A stretch of 33,927 nucleotides of DNA, taken from the NCBI GenBank assembly GCA_036274645.1, contig DASUFH010000155.1, positions 1 through 33,927 on the forward strand, given 5' to 3'. The position numbers were made by a program, and so were the translations under genes. The notes beneath the pieces were generated by a model, which was given only the letters and a program-made list of their open reading frames with translations, was not told the origin of the DNA and searched no databases. Positions within the stretch are counted from its first letter, which is position 1; each line of letters begins with the position of its first letter. Source of the stretch: DASUFH01 sp036274645. GTDB lineage: Bacteria; Acidobacteriota; Terriglobia; 20CM-2-55-15. This document shows, piece by piece, positions 8,155 through 16,893 of this stretch.

Positions 8155-9515
8155 ATACGGATGAATTGAAAACGCTTCTGGCGATGGAGCCGACCTGGAC
8201 GGTCAGCGTCGGCGGTCAGGAGGCGGAGATATTCGTATCCGAAGATGTCGAGATCTCAGGCCGTTCGATCCGTCTTCGCAGGATCCGCCATGTAATCGAG
8301 AGCATCACCTGGCTACGCCACAACGTGGTCCGGGTTCGTGTCCGGCGGCCCTACCGATCCCAGACCGATGTGCTGACCTTTTATCCGGGCGCTCAACGCG
8401 CCACCGGACTGGAGGCGCGTCGGCATCGTCGGGCGTTTCAGAAGCACGCGGCGGTTGCGCTCGCGAGATATTTCGGCGCGTCGGTGGTCGCACTGCCGCC
8501 GGCGTCCGGCCGCCCGGTTGGCGTCAGCGCTGCGTATCCGCGCTTTCGCGCCGGTTCGCGCGCCGCGATTGCTGTTCATCCTGACGAACCTTCCCCTGTG
8601 GTCGACGGAATCATGCGCGCCGCCATCCTCTGGGCGGCGGTGGAGCGCCGGAAGATCTCCGTTGTTGTGCCGGCCGGTCGCCGCGCCAATCTGGTGGCGC
8701 GCCTGGAAAACATGCCCCGGCTGGCGGGTGCGTTCGAGTGGCTTCAGTGGGACGACGACGGCGTCTATCCACTCGACCCCGCCGAAACAACTCAAACAAC
8801 CCGGGTGGAGAAACGCCGCCAGCCCGGCGTTTCGGTGGAGGCCCAGGCAGCGCGCATCCTTTCTTTATGTCCGGATCTTCTGCGGGCGTTTCCCCATGCC
8901 GGCGGTGGGGCCATCTCGATTCGATTAAGAGGGCTGGAGGTAGCCCGGATTTCCGATCGGGGCGCAACCTTTCCGATGGGGGCTTCGCTCGAAACGGTCG
9001 TCGAAGACCTCGGTCGCAAGCGGCGCTACGGCAGTCGGCATCCGCTGGCCCGCGCCTTCGAAGAGCGATGGCTGGAGTCCAGTCTGGTCGATCACCTCGA
9101 TCGGATTTTGCCTGCGGCGGACCTTCGCTACGTCTATCCCCAGGTGCCGAGTTTCACCGGGCAACAGCGACAGATCGTCGATCTGCTTACCGTGACGCGG
9201 GAAGGCCGCCTCGCGGTTATCGAGGTCAAAGTTGGCGCCGACCCCGATCTCCCGTTTCAGGCGCTGGATTACTGGCTGGCCGTCGAGCGCCATCGCAAGG
9301 CCGGCGACTTCCAGCCGGCGGGATATTTTGAGGGGATCGAAATCCTGGACAGGCCGGCGCTGCTTATTGTGGCAGCCCCCTTGCTGTCGTTCCATAAGAC
9401 GTTCGATCGTCTTGTCTCTTTTTTCCCCGCCGAAGTTCCACTCACTCAGCTGGGCCTGTCGGACCTGTGGAAGAAGGAGATCCGGGTCTTGCGTCGGAAA
9501 GGGGCAGTCGAGTAG
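8151..9515 (+). CDS. Protein with C-terminal PD-(D/E)XK nuclease-like domain
   Basis: A GTG start overlaps the previous stop (GTGA) and has AAAAAGGGG just upstream; the product is 454 residues. Residues 1-320 contain no domain I recognise, are Arg-rich, and start with a small beta-rich segment (WTVSVGGQEAEIFVSEDVEI). Near 300-370 the sequence has the layout of a PD-(D/E)XK nuclease: HPLARAFEERWLE, then IVDLL with Asp344, then IEVK with Glu358 and Lys360, followed by a helix with QALDYW. No signal peptide is visible, so it is probably cytoplasmic and may bind or cut nucleic acid. Proteins ending in this domain also occur without proven nuclease activity. The link to the coupled lipoprotein is puzzling. 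Confidence 0.6.
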   Translation: MNTDELKTLLAMEPTWTVSVGGQEAEIFVSEDVEISGRSIRLRRIRHVIESITWLRHNVVRVRVRRPYRSQTDVLTFYPGAQRATGLEARRHRRAFQKHAAVALARYFGASVVALPPASGRPVGVSAAYPRFRAGSRAAIAVHPDEPSPVVDGIMRAAILWAAVERRKISVVVPAGRRANLVARLENMPRLAGAFEWLQWDDDGVYPLDPAETTQTTRVEKRRQPGVSVEAQAARILSLCPDLLRAFPHAGGGAISIRLRGLEVARISDRGATFPMGASLETVVEDLGRKRRYGSRHPLARAFEERWLESSLVDHLDRILPAADLRYVYPQVPSFTGQQRQIVDLLTVTREGRLAVIEVKVGADPDLPFQALDYWLAVERHRKAGDFQPAGYFEGIEILDRPALLIVAAPLLSFHKTFDRLVSFFPAEVPLTQLGLSDLWKKEIRVLRRKGAVE

Positions 9516-9537
9516 GCTGCCCAGAGGAGAGATTCCC

Positions 9538-10572
9538 ATGCGGCTCAGAAAACCGTTCATTCTTTTGGCCGCGGCCTGTTTCCTGGGCGGGATTGCCATC
9601 GCTCAGGGGCCGCGCCGCGACGTGGGGAAGGGGCTGCCCCCTGCCGATCCGCCGCCCGCGCCCGCCGCGAAAAGTCCGGCGGCGCCCCCGGCTCCTCCGG
9701 TGGACGCGGATCTCGTGATGTTCAATGTCGTGGTTGAGAACAAAAATGGGGTTCCGATCCGGGGGCTGCAGAAAGAACAGTTCAAACTGTTCGACGGCAA
9801 CGTCGAGCAGAACATCACCCATTTCGTTTCGACCGACGCTCCGCTCACTGTTGCCGTCGCCATCGAGTTCAGCCAGGTAGTCTACAGCGTCGATAACGTT
9901 CTGGCCCCTACCGCGGCCCTCGTGGATTCACTTGGCCCGGAAGACTGGGCCGCGCTGGTCTCCTTCGATGTTCGTACCAACATCGTGACGGACTTTACGC
10001 GCAACCGCGCCGAGTTGCTGGCGGGCCTCCAGTCGCTCGATCGGCCCGTCTACCGCGAGGCGGCGCTTTTTGACGTCGTCTACGATACGCTCGATCGCAT
10101 GGAGAACATCGACGGCCGCAAGGCTCTGTTCGTCCTCGGCACCGGATTCGACTCGATCAGCGAGCACACACTGTCCCAGACCCTGAAAAAAGCCGAATCC
10201 TCCGACACCATGGTGTACGCCGTCAGTATGGGACAGCTCACCCGGATCCGACTGGAAGGCACGGGCCGTATCGGCTTTGGCAACAGCATCGACTATCTTG
10301 CCGCCGACAACAACATGCGGCAGTTTGCCGAAGCGACCGGCGGAGTCGTCTTCTTTCCACGCGTGCCCCAGGATTACCCCGGTATCTACGGCAAACTCAT
10401 CCAGGATCTCCACAGCCAGTACAGCATCGGTTTTGTTCCCAAGAATCTGAAAAAGGACGGCAAGCTCCACAAACTGCGCGTCGAAGTGGAAGATCAGGAT
10501 CTCGACAGGGACGGCCGGCTCGACGGTCTGACCGCCCGGCACAAGAAAGGCTACAACGCGCCGAAGCGCTGA
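9538..10572 (+). CDS. Exported VWFA-domain protein of the acidobacterial type
   Basis: The ATG at 9538 follows AGAGGAGA with good spacing and gives 344 residues. A longer frame upstream is only overlap with the previous gene. Residues 1-22 are a signal peptide ending AIA-Q. A Pro/Ala-rich linker follows, then the opening motif FNVVVENKNGVPIRGLQKEQFKLF seen in VWFA-related acidobacterial proteins, trimmed here only by eye. In the VWA core, the position that normally holds the metal-binding D-x-S-x-S reads VAIEFSQVVYS, so the first Asp is Glu and the second Ser is missing. The later part has ALFVLGTGFDSISEHT and a C-terminal HSQYSIGFVP segment. It probably acts in the periplasm or at the surface in protein-protein contacts. 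Function is unknown. Confidence 0.8.
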   Translation: MRLRKPFILLAAACFLGGIAIAQGPRRDVGKGLPPADPPPAPAAKSPAAPPAPPVDADLVMFNVVVENKNGVPIRGLQKEQFKLFDGNVEQNITHFVSTDAPLTVAVAIEFSQVVYSVDNVLAPTAALVDSLGPEDWAALVSFDVRTNIVTDFTRNRAELLAGLQSLDRPVYREAALFDVVYDTLDRMENIDGRKALFVLGTGFDSISEHTLSQTLKKAESSDTMVYAVSMGQLTRIRLEGTGRIGFGNSIDYLAADNNMRQFAEATGGVVFFPRVPQDYPGIYGKLIQDLHSQYSIGFVPKNLKKDGKLHKLRVEVEDQDLDRDGRLDGLTARHKKGYNAPKR

Positions 10573-10581
10573 GCTGCGGGG

Positions 10582-11220
10582 TTACTTTTTGCTGAGCATC
10601 TGGATCCGCAGCCGGCGGGCCTTCTCCCGGGCCGATTCCAGCACCCGTGTGTCATTCTGGATCTTCTCCATCACGGCGGCCATCCGCTCGTAGTCGACGA
10701 TGCGGTTGGACTGAAACTCATCGTCGATGTACTGGAGATTTTCCGAGATCGCCAGGCGCTGGTACTTGAGCGACGCTTCGAGCGTGAGGACCGCCAGTTC
10801 CTGGCTGATCAGATCGTCGAGAAAAGCCGCCAGATTTTGCGCGTCCTTCGAATCGGAAAAGTTGAATGACGCTTCGCGATGCCCCTCGGGCGTATCCACC
10901 GCGAGCCGCTTCATACCGAGGTCCGCCACCTTTTTTTTGGATTCGTAGTTGGCGCCATCGGCGAGGAAACGGGTGCGGGCCAGGATCGATACGAATCGTT
11001 CCAGCGCTCGCGGCGAAAGCGTCAGGTCGTTGCGAACCTCTTCGGCGCTGCGCGGCTTATATCGAAGGGCGCCGCTGCCGTCCGCATTCAACTCCACACA
11101 CTGGCTTTCGTAGATTCCGCGGGTGAACTCGTGGCAGTAAAGGAAACGCGTGAATGGTTCTTCCGTCTGAACGGGAACGCCGAGAGCGATCCATGCGACC
11201 AGGACAATGGACCAGTTCAT
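10582..11220 (-). CDS. Exported protein of unknown function
   Basis: The product has 212 residues and begins with a short hydrophobic signal (MNWSIVLVAWIALGVPV). The mature part has two Cys (LYCHEF and ESQCVEL), which could form a disulphide, a beta-rich central region and a long charged helical C-terminus. No known family is recognised. Its ATG overlaps the ruvC stop by four bases (ATGA), so it is read with the yebC-ruvC group. It converges with the VWFA gene, nine bases away, leaving no room for a separate terminator. Confidence 0.65.
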   Translation of the reverse strand: MNWSIVLVAWIALGVPVQTEEPFTRFLYCHEFTRGIYESQCVELNADGSGALRYKPRSAEEVRNDLTLSPRALERFVSILARTRFLADGANYESKKKVADLGMKRLAVDTPEGHREASFNFSDSKDAQNLAAFLDDLISQELAVLTLEASLKYQRLAISENLQYIDDEFQSNRIVDYERMAAVMEKIQNDTRVLESAREKARRLRIQMLSKK

Positions 11221-11708
11221 GAGCGCGCCACCTGGCGAAACCGGTCGGAATGGGCGTGGCAGATCGCTACCGCCAGAGCGTCCGACGCGTCATACTGTCG
11301 CGGTAGCTGGTCGATTTTTAGCAGCGCGCGGATCATTTGCTGCACCTGCGGTTTCTCCGCGCGTCCATAACCGGTGACCGCGCTTTTCACTTCTGTCGGG
11401 GAATATTCGTAAACGGGCAGCTCCGCCTCCGCCGCTGCAAACATGGAAACTCCGCGCGCATGTCCCAGGCGCAGCGCGCTCTGGACATTGACCGCGTGAA
11501 ACATGCTTTCAAAGGCGACCGCGTCCGGCTGGTACTGGCGGATGATTTCGGAAAGCCCGTGATGGATCGTCTTGAGCCGGGCAGCCAGAGATTCGGTCGC
11601 CGCCAGACGAATGACTCCGCAGTGAACATAGACGCAACCGGAAGCGTCCGTGTCGATGACGCCGTAGCCGGTCACTCGGGATCCGCAATCGACACCGAGC
11701 ACCCGCAT
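11217..11708 (-). CDS. ruvC: Crossover junction endodeoxyribonuclease RuvC
   Basis: This 163-residue protein matches the size of the RuvC Holliday-junction resolvase, which cleaves four-way junctions during recombinational repair. The RNase H-like catalytic acids are visible in VLGVDCGSRVTGYG (Asp7), the segment DAVAFESMF (Glu) and the C-terminal YDASDALAVAICH (Asp pair). It also has the GYGRAEKPQVQQM region. It lies six bases after yebC, a common bacterial pairing, and is ATGA-coupled to an exported unknown. ruvA and ruvB, which often follow, are not in the window. Confidence 0.95.
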   Translation of the reverse strand: MRVLGVDCGSRVTGYGVIDTDASGCVYVHCGVIRLAATESLAARLKTIHHGLSEIIRQYQPDAVAFESMFHAVNVQSALRLGHARGVSMFAAAEAELPVYEYSPTEVKSAVTGYGRAEKPQVQQMIRALLKIDQLPRQYDASDALAVAICHAHSDRFRQVARS

Positions 11709-11714
11709 GTGTCG

Positions 11715-12461
11715 TCAGGAAACGGCTTCCAGTTCAGATTCCTCCATGTCGAAGTTGGAGTAGACGTGCTGCACGTCGTCGTGTTCGTCCAGCGCTTCCA
11801 TCAGCTTCAATACCTGCTGCGCCGTCTTTCCTTCGACCTTCACCGTAGTCTGGGGAATCATCGAGATTTCCGCGGACATGGTTTCGATGCCTTTGTCCTT
11901 GATCGCCGCCTGCACGTTCTCGAACGCCTCGATCGGGGTATACACCTCGTAGGTGGAGCCTTCGTTCTTGAAATCGTCCGCGCCGGAATCCAGAACCAGA
12001 GACATCAGCGTGTCTTCGTCGACTTTCGACGAGTCGACCACGATCAATCCCTTCTTCGAGAACATCCAGGAGACGCAGCCCGCTTCACCCATGTTTCCGC
12101 CATTTTTGGAAAAGACGTGACGGATTTCACCAACCGTGCGATTGCGGTTGTCCGTGACCACCTCCGCAATCAAGGCAACGCCGGCAGGTCCGTACCCTTC
12201 GTACGTGATCTCTTCCAACTGCCCGCCTTCCAACTCGCCCGTGCCCTTCTGGACCGCGCGCTTGATGTTGTCGACCGGCATATTCAGGCCTTTGGCGTCG
12301 GCAATCGCCTTCCGCAGACGGGGATTGCCGTCCGGATCGCCGCCGCCGATCCGCGCCGCGATGGTGATTTCCTTGATGATCTTGGTGAAGGCGCGGCCGC
12401 GCTTGGAATCGATCAGCGCTTTTTTGTGCTTGATACTGTGCCACTTGGAATGGCCGGACAT
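11715..12461 (-). CDS. yebC: YebC/PmpR-family regulator (TACO1 family)
   Basis: The 248-residue protein starts with the family signature MSGHSKWHSIKHKKA followed by DSKRGRAFTKIIKEIT. It continues with ARIGGGDPDGNPRLR, then the GYGPAGVALI and GGNMGEAGCVSWMF segments. YebC proteins are cytoplasmic and act as transcription regulators or as translation factors easing ribosome stalling at proline-rich stretches (established family knowledge). A strong AAGGAG lies seven bases before the ATG. It leads the yebC-ruvC-unknown group, with a 121-base gap upstream that holds nothing else I can name. Confidence 0.95.
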   Translation of the reverse strand: MSGHSKWHSIKHKKALIDSKRGRAFTKIIKEITIAARIGGGDPDGNPRLRKAIADAKGLNMPVDNIKRAVQKGTGELEGGQLEEITYEGYGPAGVALIAEVVTDNRNRTVGEIRHVFSKNGGNMGEAGCVSWMFSKKGLIVVDSSKVDEDTLMSLVLDSGADDFKNEGSTYEVYTPIEAFENVQAAIKDKGIETMSAEISMIPQTTVKVEGKTAQQVLKLMEALDEHDDVQHVYSNFDMEESELEAVS

Positions 12462-12582
12462 AGTTTCTCCTTCAAAACAGACAATTAAGCCGACCTAGTC
12501 TAGCAAAGCCATGGGCGACCGGCAAGATCCGCCCGACAGGTCCGCGAGCGTTCCAGGGGAACTGTTAAACGTCGGATCCGTC

Positions 12583-13398
12583 TTACTTTGGAGGGTTCTC
12601 CGGACTCTTGTCGTCCACGACTCCGCCAGGAATGATCTTCACCGTGGAACTGAACTGCTTGTAGTTCTGGTACCGGATCGTCTGGCGAATACGCACCGGA
12701 CCGTTGGAGAAATTCAACGTATCGTCCGCTCGCGTGAACGTCGGGAACCAGTAGTCATCGAACTGTTCCCGGTAGGTTTCGAATCGGGGGAAGAGGTTCT
12801 CCTTGCTCCCTCCCCGGATATCGGGGACAGCTTTTCCGAAGGTCTTGACGATCTGCAGGTCCAGGTCGTCCACCCAGATCGTGCCCTCGAAGTAACGCTG
12901 GTTCTTTTCGATCTTCTTGGGCGATACGTCGAACACGTAGCACCCGATCTCGTCGATGCGCTCCCTGCCCTTGTACTTCAAGTCGTATTTGCGAATGTCA
13001 TCCGTCGTGAGGACGAACGGCTGGATGGACCGGATATCTTCCAGGTCCTGCATGGTCATCGAAATCCGCCGCAGCGTTGAGGGCGGGGCGAGGACGGTCT
13101 TTTCCACCCGTTTCCCCTTCTCATCGAAGAGAATGTCGGTCACTTCGTGGTACTCACCCTGCACGTTACCGCGGGAGTCGAGTTCCTGCACCCGCACGTC
13201 CTGCCGGTATGTGTAGCTTTCGCGAGCCACCTGAAAGTTCTTTTCCTTTTCGGCGAACTTCCGAATGATTTCATCGACAGGAATCGACGGTTGCTCCTGC
13301 TTCAACTGCGCCCCGGCTGCGCGTCCGGCGGACGGCGACAAGGGCGCCAGAAAAAAGATGGTTCCGATAAGCCCGGCGAAAAGCCTGATTGATCGCAT
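12583..13398 (-). CDS. Exported LolA-like (outer-membrane lipoprotein sorting fold) protein of unknown role
   Basis: I chose the ATG at 13398 because GGAGGG lies seven bases upstream and a signal peptide (MRSIRLFAGLIGTIFFLAP) follows directly; upstream in-frame Met codons would place a charged stretch ahead of it. The 271-residue product has a repeated beta-strand layout with ESYTYRQDVRVQE, DILFDEKGKRVEK, GCYVFDVSPKKI, EGTIWVDDLDLQIVK and DYWFPTFTRADD. This resembles LolA/LolB-like half-barrels that bind lipid or lipoprotein. It ends with a Pro-rich tail. It is a common acidobacterial exported type without a known job. It lies between kdsD and yebC on the same strand, but with gaps of 145 and 121 bases, so cotranscription is uncertain. 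Confidence 0.65.
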   Translation of the reverse strand: MRSIRLFAGLIGTIFFLAPLSPSAGRAAGAQLKQEQPSIPVDEIIRKFAEKEKNFQVARESYTYRQDVRVQELDSRGNVQGEYHEVTDILFDEKGKRVEKTVLAPPSTLRRISMTMQDLEDIRSIQPFVLTTDDIRKYDLKYKGRERIDEIGCYVFDVSPKKIEKNQRYFEGTIWVDDLDLQIVKTFGKAVPDIRGGSKENLFPRFETYREQFDDYWFPTFTRADDTLNFSNGPVRIRQTIRYQNYKQFSSTVKIIPGGVVDDKSPENPPK

Positions 13399-13543
13399 CG
13401 ACAAGCCCTCCAGTGTCCTCCTGTTCCGGTTGCGTGACTCCCAGTTTAGACCACGAAGCCGCTCAAAAGACAGTTGGTCATGGGCGGCTTTGCGCAACGG
13501 GAGCGTTCTGGGACCCCGAGGGCTCCCGTGGCAAAGACCTCCC

Positions 13544-14536
13544 CTACAAACCTTCCGCGATCAGGTCGTGCAGATGAATCATGCCCACCGCCAGGCGCTT
13601 CCGGTCGAGCACCGGCAGGACGGCGGTAGGTTTGTTCATGCGTTTCATGGTTTCCAGCGCTTCGATGGCCCGTTGATCGGCGAAGATCACCGTCGGCGAA
13701 GGATTCATGATTTTCCGGATCTGCAGCGCCCTGACGGACTCCGCTGAAGCCAGCGCCTTGCGGATGTCGAAGTCGGTGACCAGCCCCAGGAGCTTGCCCT
13801 TGCTGTCGACGACCGAAATGGCGCCGACACGAAAGGCCGTGATTTGCACCAGCATCTCGGGGACTGTCCGATCGACCCGGATGACCGGATTTTCGTCTCC
13901 TTTTCGCATCACGTCATCGACCGTCAGGAGGAGCCGGCGGCCCAGCTGTCCACCGGGATGAAGGCGGGCGAAATCATCCCGCGACAGGTTCTTGATCTTC
14001 ATGACCGCCACCGCGATTGCGTCTCCCACCGCCAGGGCGGCGGTGGTGCTTGCGGTGGGCGCAAGGTTCAGGTGACAGGCCTCCCGAGGCACCTTCAGAT
14101 CGAGTACGATGTCGGAGAGCGCCGCCATTCTGGAGGCGCCATTCGACGTGATCGCCACCACGCGCGCGCCCCGCTTCTTGATATGCCGGATCAGGTCGTT
14201 CAGTTCACCCGTTTCGCCGCTCTTCCCGACAGCGAGCGCCACATCTTTTCGTCCCACCAGCCCGAGATCCCCGTGCATGGCTTCGCTCGGATGAAGATAG
14301 ACCGCCGGAGTGCCCGTGCTGCGCAGGGTCGCCGCGATCTTGTTGGCGATGATGCCCGACTTTCCCAGGCCCGCAACCACCACCTGTCCCTGGCAGCCGG
14401 CGATGGCCCTTACGGCCGCTTCGAATTGAGGGCCGAGATTGTCTCGGACCGACTGGAGAGCCTCGATTTCAATGTCCAGCACGCGCGAAATCTCATCGAG
14501 AATGGCAACCGGTTTAGACCGGGGAACTCGTGTCAT
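13544..14536 (-). CDS. kdsD: Arabinose-5-phosphate isomerase (KdsD/KpsF type)
   Basis: The enzyme interconverts ribulose-5-phosphate and arabinose-5-phosphate, the first step to Kdo for lipopolysaccharide or capsule. The ATG at 14536 overlaps the upstream GT2 stop (ATGA), giving 330 residues, the usual length. An SIS domain (about 30-185) has GLGKSGIIANKIAATLRSTG, HPSEAMHGDLG, SGETGELNDLI and HPGGQLGRRL. Two CBS domains follow (about 205-330), with VTDFDIRKAL in the first. kdsA, kdsB and kdsC are absent from the window. In the 145 bases downstream a 7-bp stem (13498-13504 with 13522-13528) could form, but no T-run follows, so termination there is doubtful. Confidence 0.93.
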   Translation of the reverse strand: MTRVPRSKPVAILDEISRVLDIEIEALQSVRDNLGPQFEAAVRAIAGCQGQVVVAGLGKSGIIANKIAATLRSTGTPAVYLHPSEAMHGDLGLVGRKDVALAVGKSGETGELNDLIRHIKKRGARVVAITSNGASRMAALSDIVLDLKVPREACHLNLAPTASTTAALAVGDAIAVAVMKIKNLSRDDFARLHPGGQLGRRLLLTVDDVMRKGDENPVIRVDRTVPEMLVQITAFRVGAISVVDSKGKLLGLVTDFDIRKALASAESVRALQIRKIMNPSPTVIFADQRAIEALETMKRMNKPTAVLPVLDRKRLAVGMIHLHDLIAEGL

Positions 14537-15255
14537 TCGGGCGCAACCTCGTGGCGGGCCGGACCGAAGGAGCGGACCGGACGCCGGCCGAATCGTTTTC
14601 GAAAGAGGAAAATCAGATTGTCGAGCCCGTCCCGCCACGGACGCAGCTTGGTCTGTCCGACGCGGCGGGAATAGTTGATGAACATTTCCTGAAATCCGAT
14701 TTCCCGGTTGGTCATGGCCTCGATCTTGATTTCCTCACTGAACGACATCCCATCGCTGATCAGATTCATCTTGCTCAGCGCGTCGCGGCGGAAGACCCAC
14801 ATGCCGGACTGCGAGTCGTGAACCCACCGGAAAAACAGGAGCGACATCGCCAGTGAAAGCGCGCGATTGCCGATGCGATGCTTGAAGCTCATCGCGTCCG
14901 GGTCCGGCTTCGGAAGCCGCGAGGCCGAAACGAACGAGACGCCGCGCCGCATGAACGCTTCGAGCACCTGGCGCAACGCGTCGACCGGGTATGAGTGATC
15001 CCCGTCGAGAGTCACAATGATGTCTCCAGTCGCCTGCGCGAATCCGGCTTTGTAAGCGCGTCCGTAGCCGCGGCGCCCTTCCGTCACGACCAGCGCCCCG
15101 AACTCCCGGGCCACGGCCGTCGTGTTGTCCGTCGACCCATTGTCCACAACAATGACCTCGTCGACGAAGGCCGGCATGTCCGCCATGATGCGCCGGACTC
15201 CCTCCTCTTCATTGAGACAGGGAATCACCAGCGTGACTCTCTGGTTCTTGTACAT
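14533..15255 (-). CDS. GT2 glycosyltransferase, DPM1-like (polyprenyl-phosphate sugar synthase type)
   Basis: The 240-residue, soluble single-domain protein has the GT-A hallmarks: VTLVIPCLNEEEGV (8-21), VVDNGSTDNT and the DxD motif TLDGDHSYP. The segment SQSGMWVFRRDAL and the C-terminal RVGQTKLRPWRDGL follow. This resembles dolichol-phosphate mannosyltransferase-like enzymes that load a sugar on a lipid carrier, without the usual C-terminal membrane helices. GGAG sits six bases before the ATG. The stop overlaps the kdsD start, so the two are translated together. The donor sugar is unknown. Confidence 0.87.
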   Translation of the reverse strand: MYKNQRVTLVIPCLNEEEGVRRIMADMPAFVDEVIVVDNGSTDNTTAVAREFGALVVTEGRRGYGRAYKAGFAQATGDIIVTLDGDHSYPVDALRQVLEAFMRRGVSFVSASRLPKPDPDAMSFKHRIGNRALSLAMSLLFFRWVHDSQSGMWVFRRDALSKMNLISDGMSFSEEIKIEAMTNREIGFQEMFINYSRRVGQTKLRPWRDGLDNLIFLFRKRFGRRPVRSFGPARHEVAPE

Positions 15256-15291
15256 CTAGGACTCCAATAGTTCACGGGGGATGGCAAGGCC

Positions 15292-16893
15292 CTAGCGGTA
15301 GATTTTGACGCGTTCGCGAAACGGATGGCGGAGAAACTCGAAACCGAAGGCCATCAGTCCCATGAAATTGTCCCTGTCAATTGTCGTTACCTGCCGCAGG
15401 CCGATCAGCAGACCAAAGTAAACCACGGAAAAAATCCCGAGGTCTAACGCCATCTTCAGCGGAATCATCCAGCGAACCGAATCGAGGACCACGAGACTCG
15501 GTGTTATGCGGTGAAACCCCAGAACGGCCACACTTGCCAGGCTTCCGGCCAGAAAGGGACGAAAGTAGATGTCCAGGAACGCGGTCCACGCGGATGTGCC
15601 CGCGTAGTTGCGATGAAAGGTATGAATCAGGTAGGCGGACGCCACCATCAACGCCAGCGCCGTCCCGGTCGCGGCGCCCGCCGGCCCAAACCGCTGCACG
15701 AGGATGAGACTCAAAATGGGATTGGTTACGCTGAGCAGCGCCGTGCTGCGCATGTCGAACTCCGGCCGCCCGACCCCGGCGCCCGTCTGGCTGGCGACAC
15801 CTCCCAGAATATTGAACGCGTAGCCGATGGCCAGAATCTTCGTCAGCATAACAGCGGCGTCGAATCCCTTGCCGAGCCAGAGATTCAACAGCGGTTCGGC
15901 CTCGATGACCAGATAGGCGCCCAGCGCCACCGTGATGATCGTGACGTACTTTGACGCCGCCACATAGGCGCGCAGGACTTTCTCGCGCTCATTCCGCGCT
16001 TCCAGTTCGGATGTGGCCGGAATCAGCGCCGAAATCATCACCAGCGGTATCGACCGCATCATGAGAGCCAGCCGGGATCCGATTTCGTAAAACGATACCG
16101 CGCCAATGCCAAACATCCTGGAAATGATCAGCTTATCCAGCTGGAAACAGACCAGCGTGCCCAGCCGGCTGACCTGTATCTTGGAGGCGTACGCAAACAT
16201 TTCCCGCAGCAACGCCCGATCGAAGCGGAAATGGATCGAGACGTCCGGCATGATCCTTCGCATCGCTTTCCACGAGACCAGCCCGGAAAGCGCCGCGTTA
16301 ACCACCGCATTGAGGGCCAGTCCGAACAGTCCGAGGCCCAGTTCCAGAACCAGAACCGTTCCCGCCGCGTTCACCAGCGCCATTCGCATTTCGATGGTGT
16401 TGGATTTGTCCATCCGCTGGATTCCCCGGAACACCGAAAGAAACACGGCGCCCACGTTCGAAACCGCACACCCCACCAGGGCGAGCAGATACGCGTCCGA
16501 CGCGCGGGCCGCGTCGATGTGAAAGAAATCAAGCAGAGGCGATTCGATCGCGAGACCAACGCCAACAATGGCAATTCCGAAAATGGCGTAGAAAACGAGA
16601 CCCAGGGAAACCGTGTCGCTGATCCGCCGGTAGTCCTGGTGAACGTGATACGCGGATATGAACTTGACGAACGACAGGCTCAGCCCCACGTCCAGCAGCG
16701 TGAATGAACCCGCCAGCACGCTGCTGAAGAGCGCCCACACACCGAATTCATTGACGCCAATCCGCGAAAGAATGTACGGCGTCAGCAGCAGCGTCAGAAC
16801 GAATTTCCAGGATCGTCCCAGCAGGTTGAAGAACGTGTTGGCGACGAGTTTCTTCGAAAAGCTGCCTAGAAAGGTGATGGAGGCTTCACTCAT
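15292..16893 (-). CDS. Wzx-like polysaccharide flippase (oligosaccharide/O-antigen exporter family)
   Basis: The 533-residue protein has the alternating hydrophobic segments of a 12-14 helix MOP-superfamily flippase, beginning LLTPYILSRIGVNEFGVWALFSS. The N-terminal segment FFNLLGRSWKFVLTLLLTPYIL is typical of Wzx proteins, which flip undecaprenyl-linked oligosaccharide units across the inner membrane. It is the only transport component here. Its ATG lies 8 bases inside the end of the upstream GT2 gene, indicating coupled expression. No Wzy-like polymerase is seen beside it. Confidence 0.88.
   Translation of the reverse strand: MSEASITFLGSFSKKLVANTFFNLLGRSWKFVLTLLLTPYILSRIGVNEFGVWALFSSVLAGSFTLLDVGLSLSFVKFISAYHVHQDYRRISDTVSLGLVFYAIFGIAIVGVGLAIESPLLDFFHIDAARASDAYLLALVGCAVSNVGAVFLSVFRGIQRMDKSNTIEMRMALVNAAGTVLVLELGLGLFGLALNAVVNAALSGLVSWKAMRRIMPDVSIHFRFDRALLREMFAYASKIQVSRLGTLVCFQLDKLIISRMFGIGAVSFYEIGSRLALMMRSIPLVMISALIPATSELEARNEREKVLRAYVAASKYVTIITVALGAYLVIEAEPLLNLWLGKGFDAAVMLTKILAIGYAFNILGGVASQTGAGVGRPEFDMRSTALLSVTNPILSLILVQRFGPAGAATGTALALMVASAYLIHTFHRNYAGTSAWTAFLDIYFRPFLAGSLASVAVLGFHRITPSLVVLDSVRWMIPLKMALDLGIFSVVYFGLLIGLRQVTTIDRDNFMGLMAFGFEFLRHPFRERVKIYR

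Noticed and set aside
11337..12488. 383-residue plus-strand frame
   Set aside because: Shadow of ruvC and yebC; no domain pattern, typical GC-rich antisense opening.
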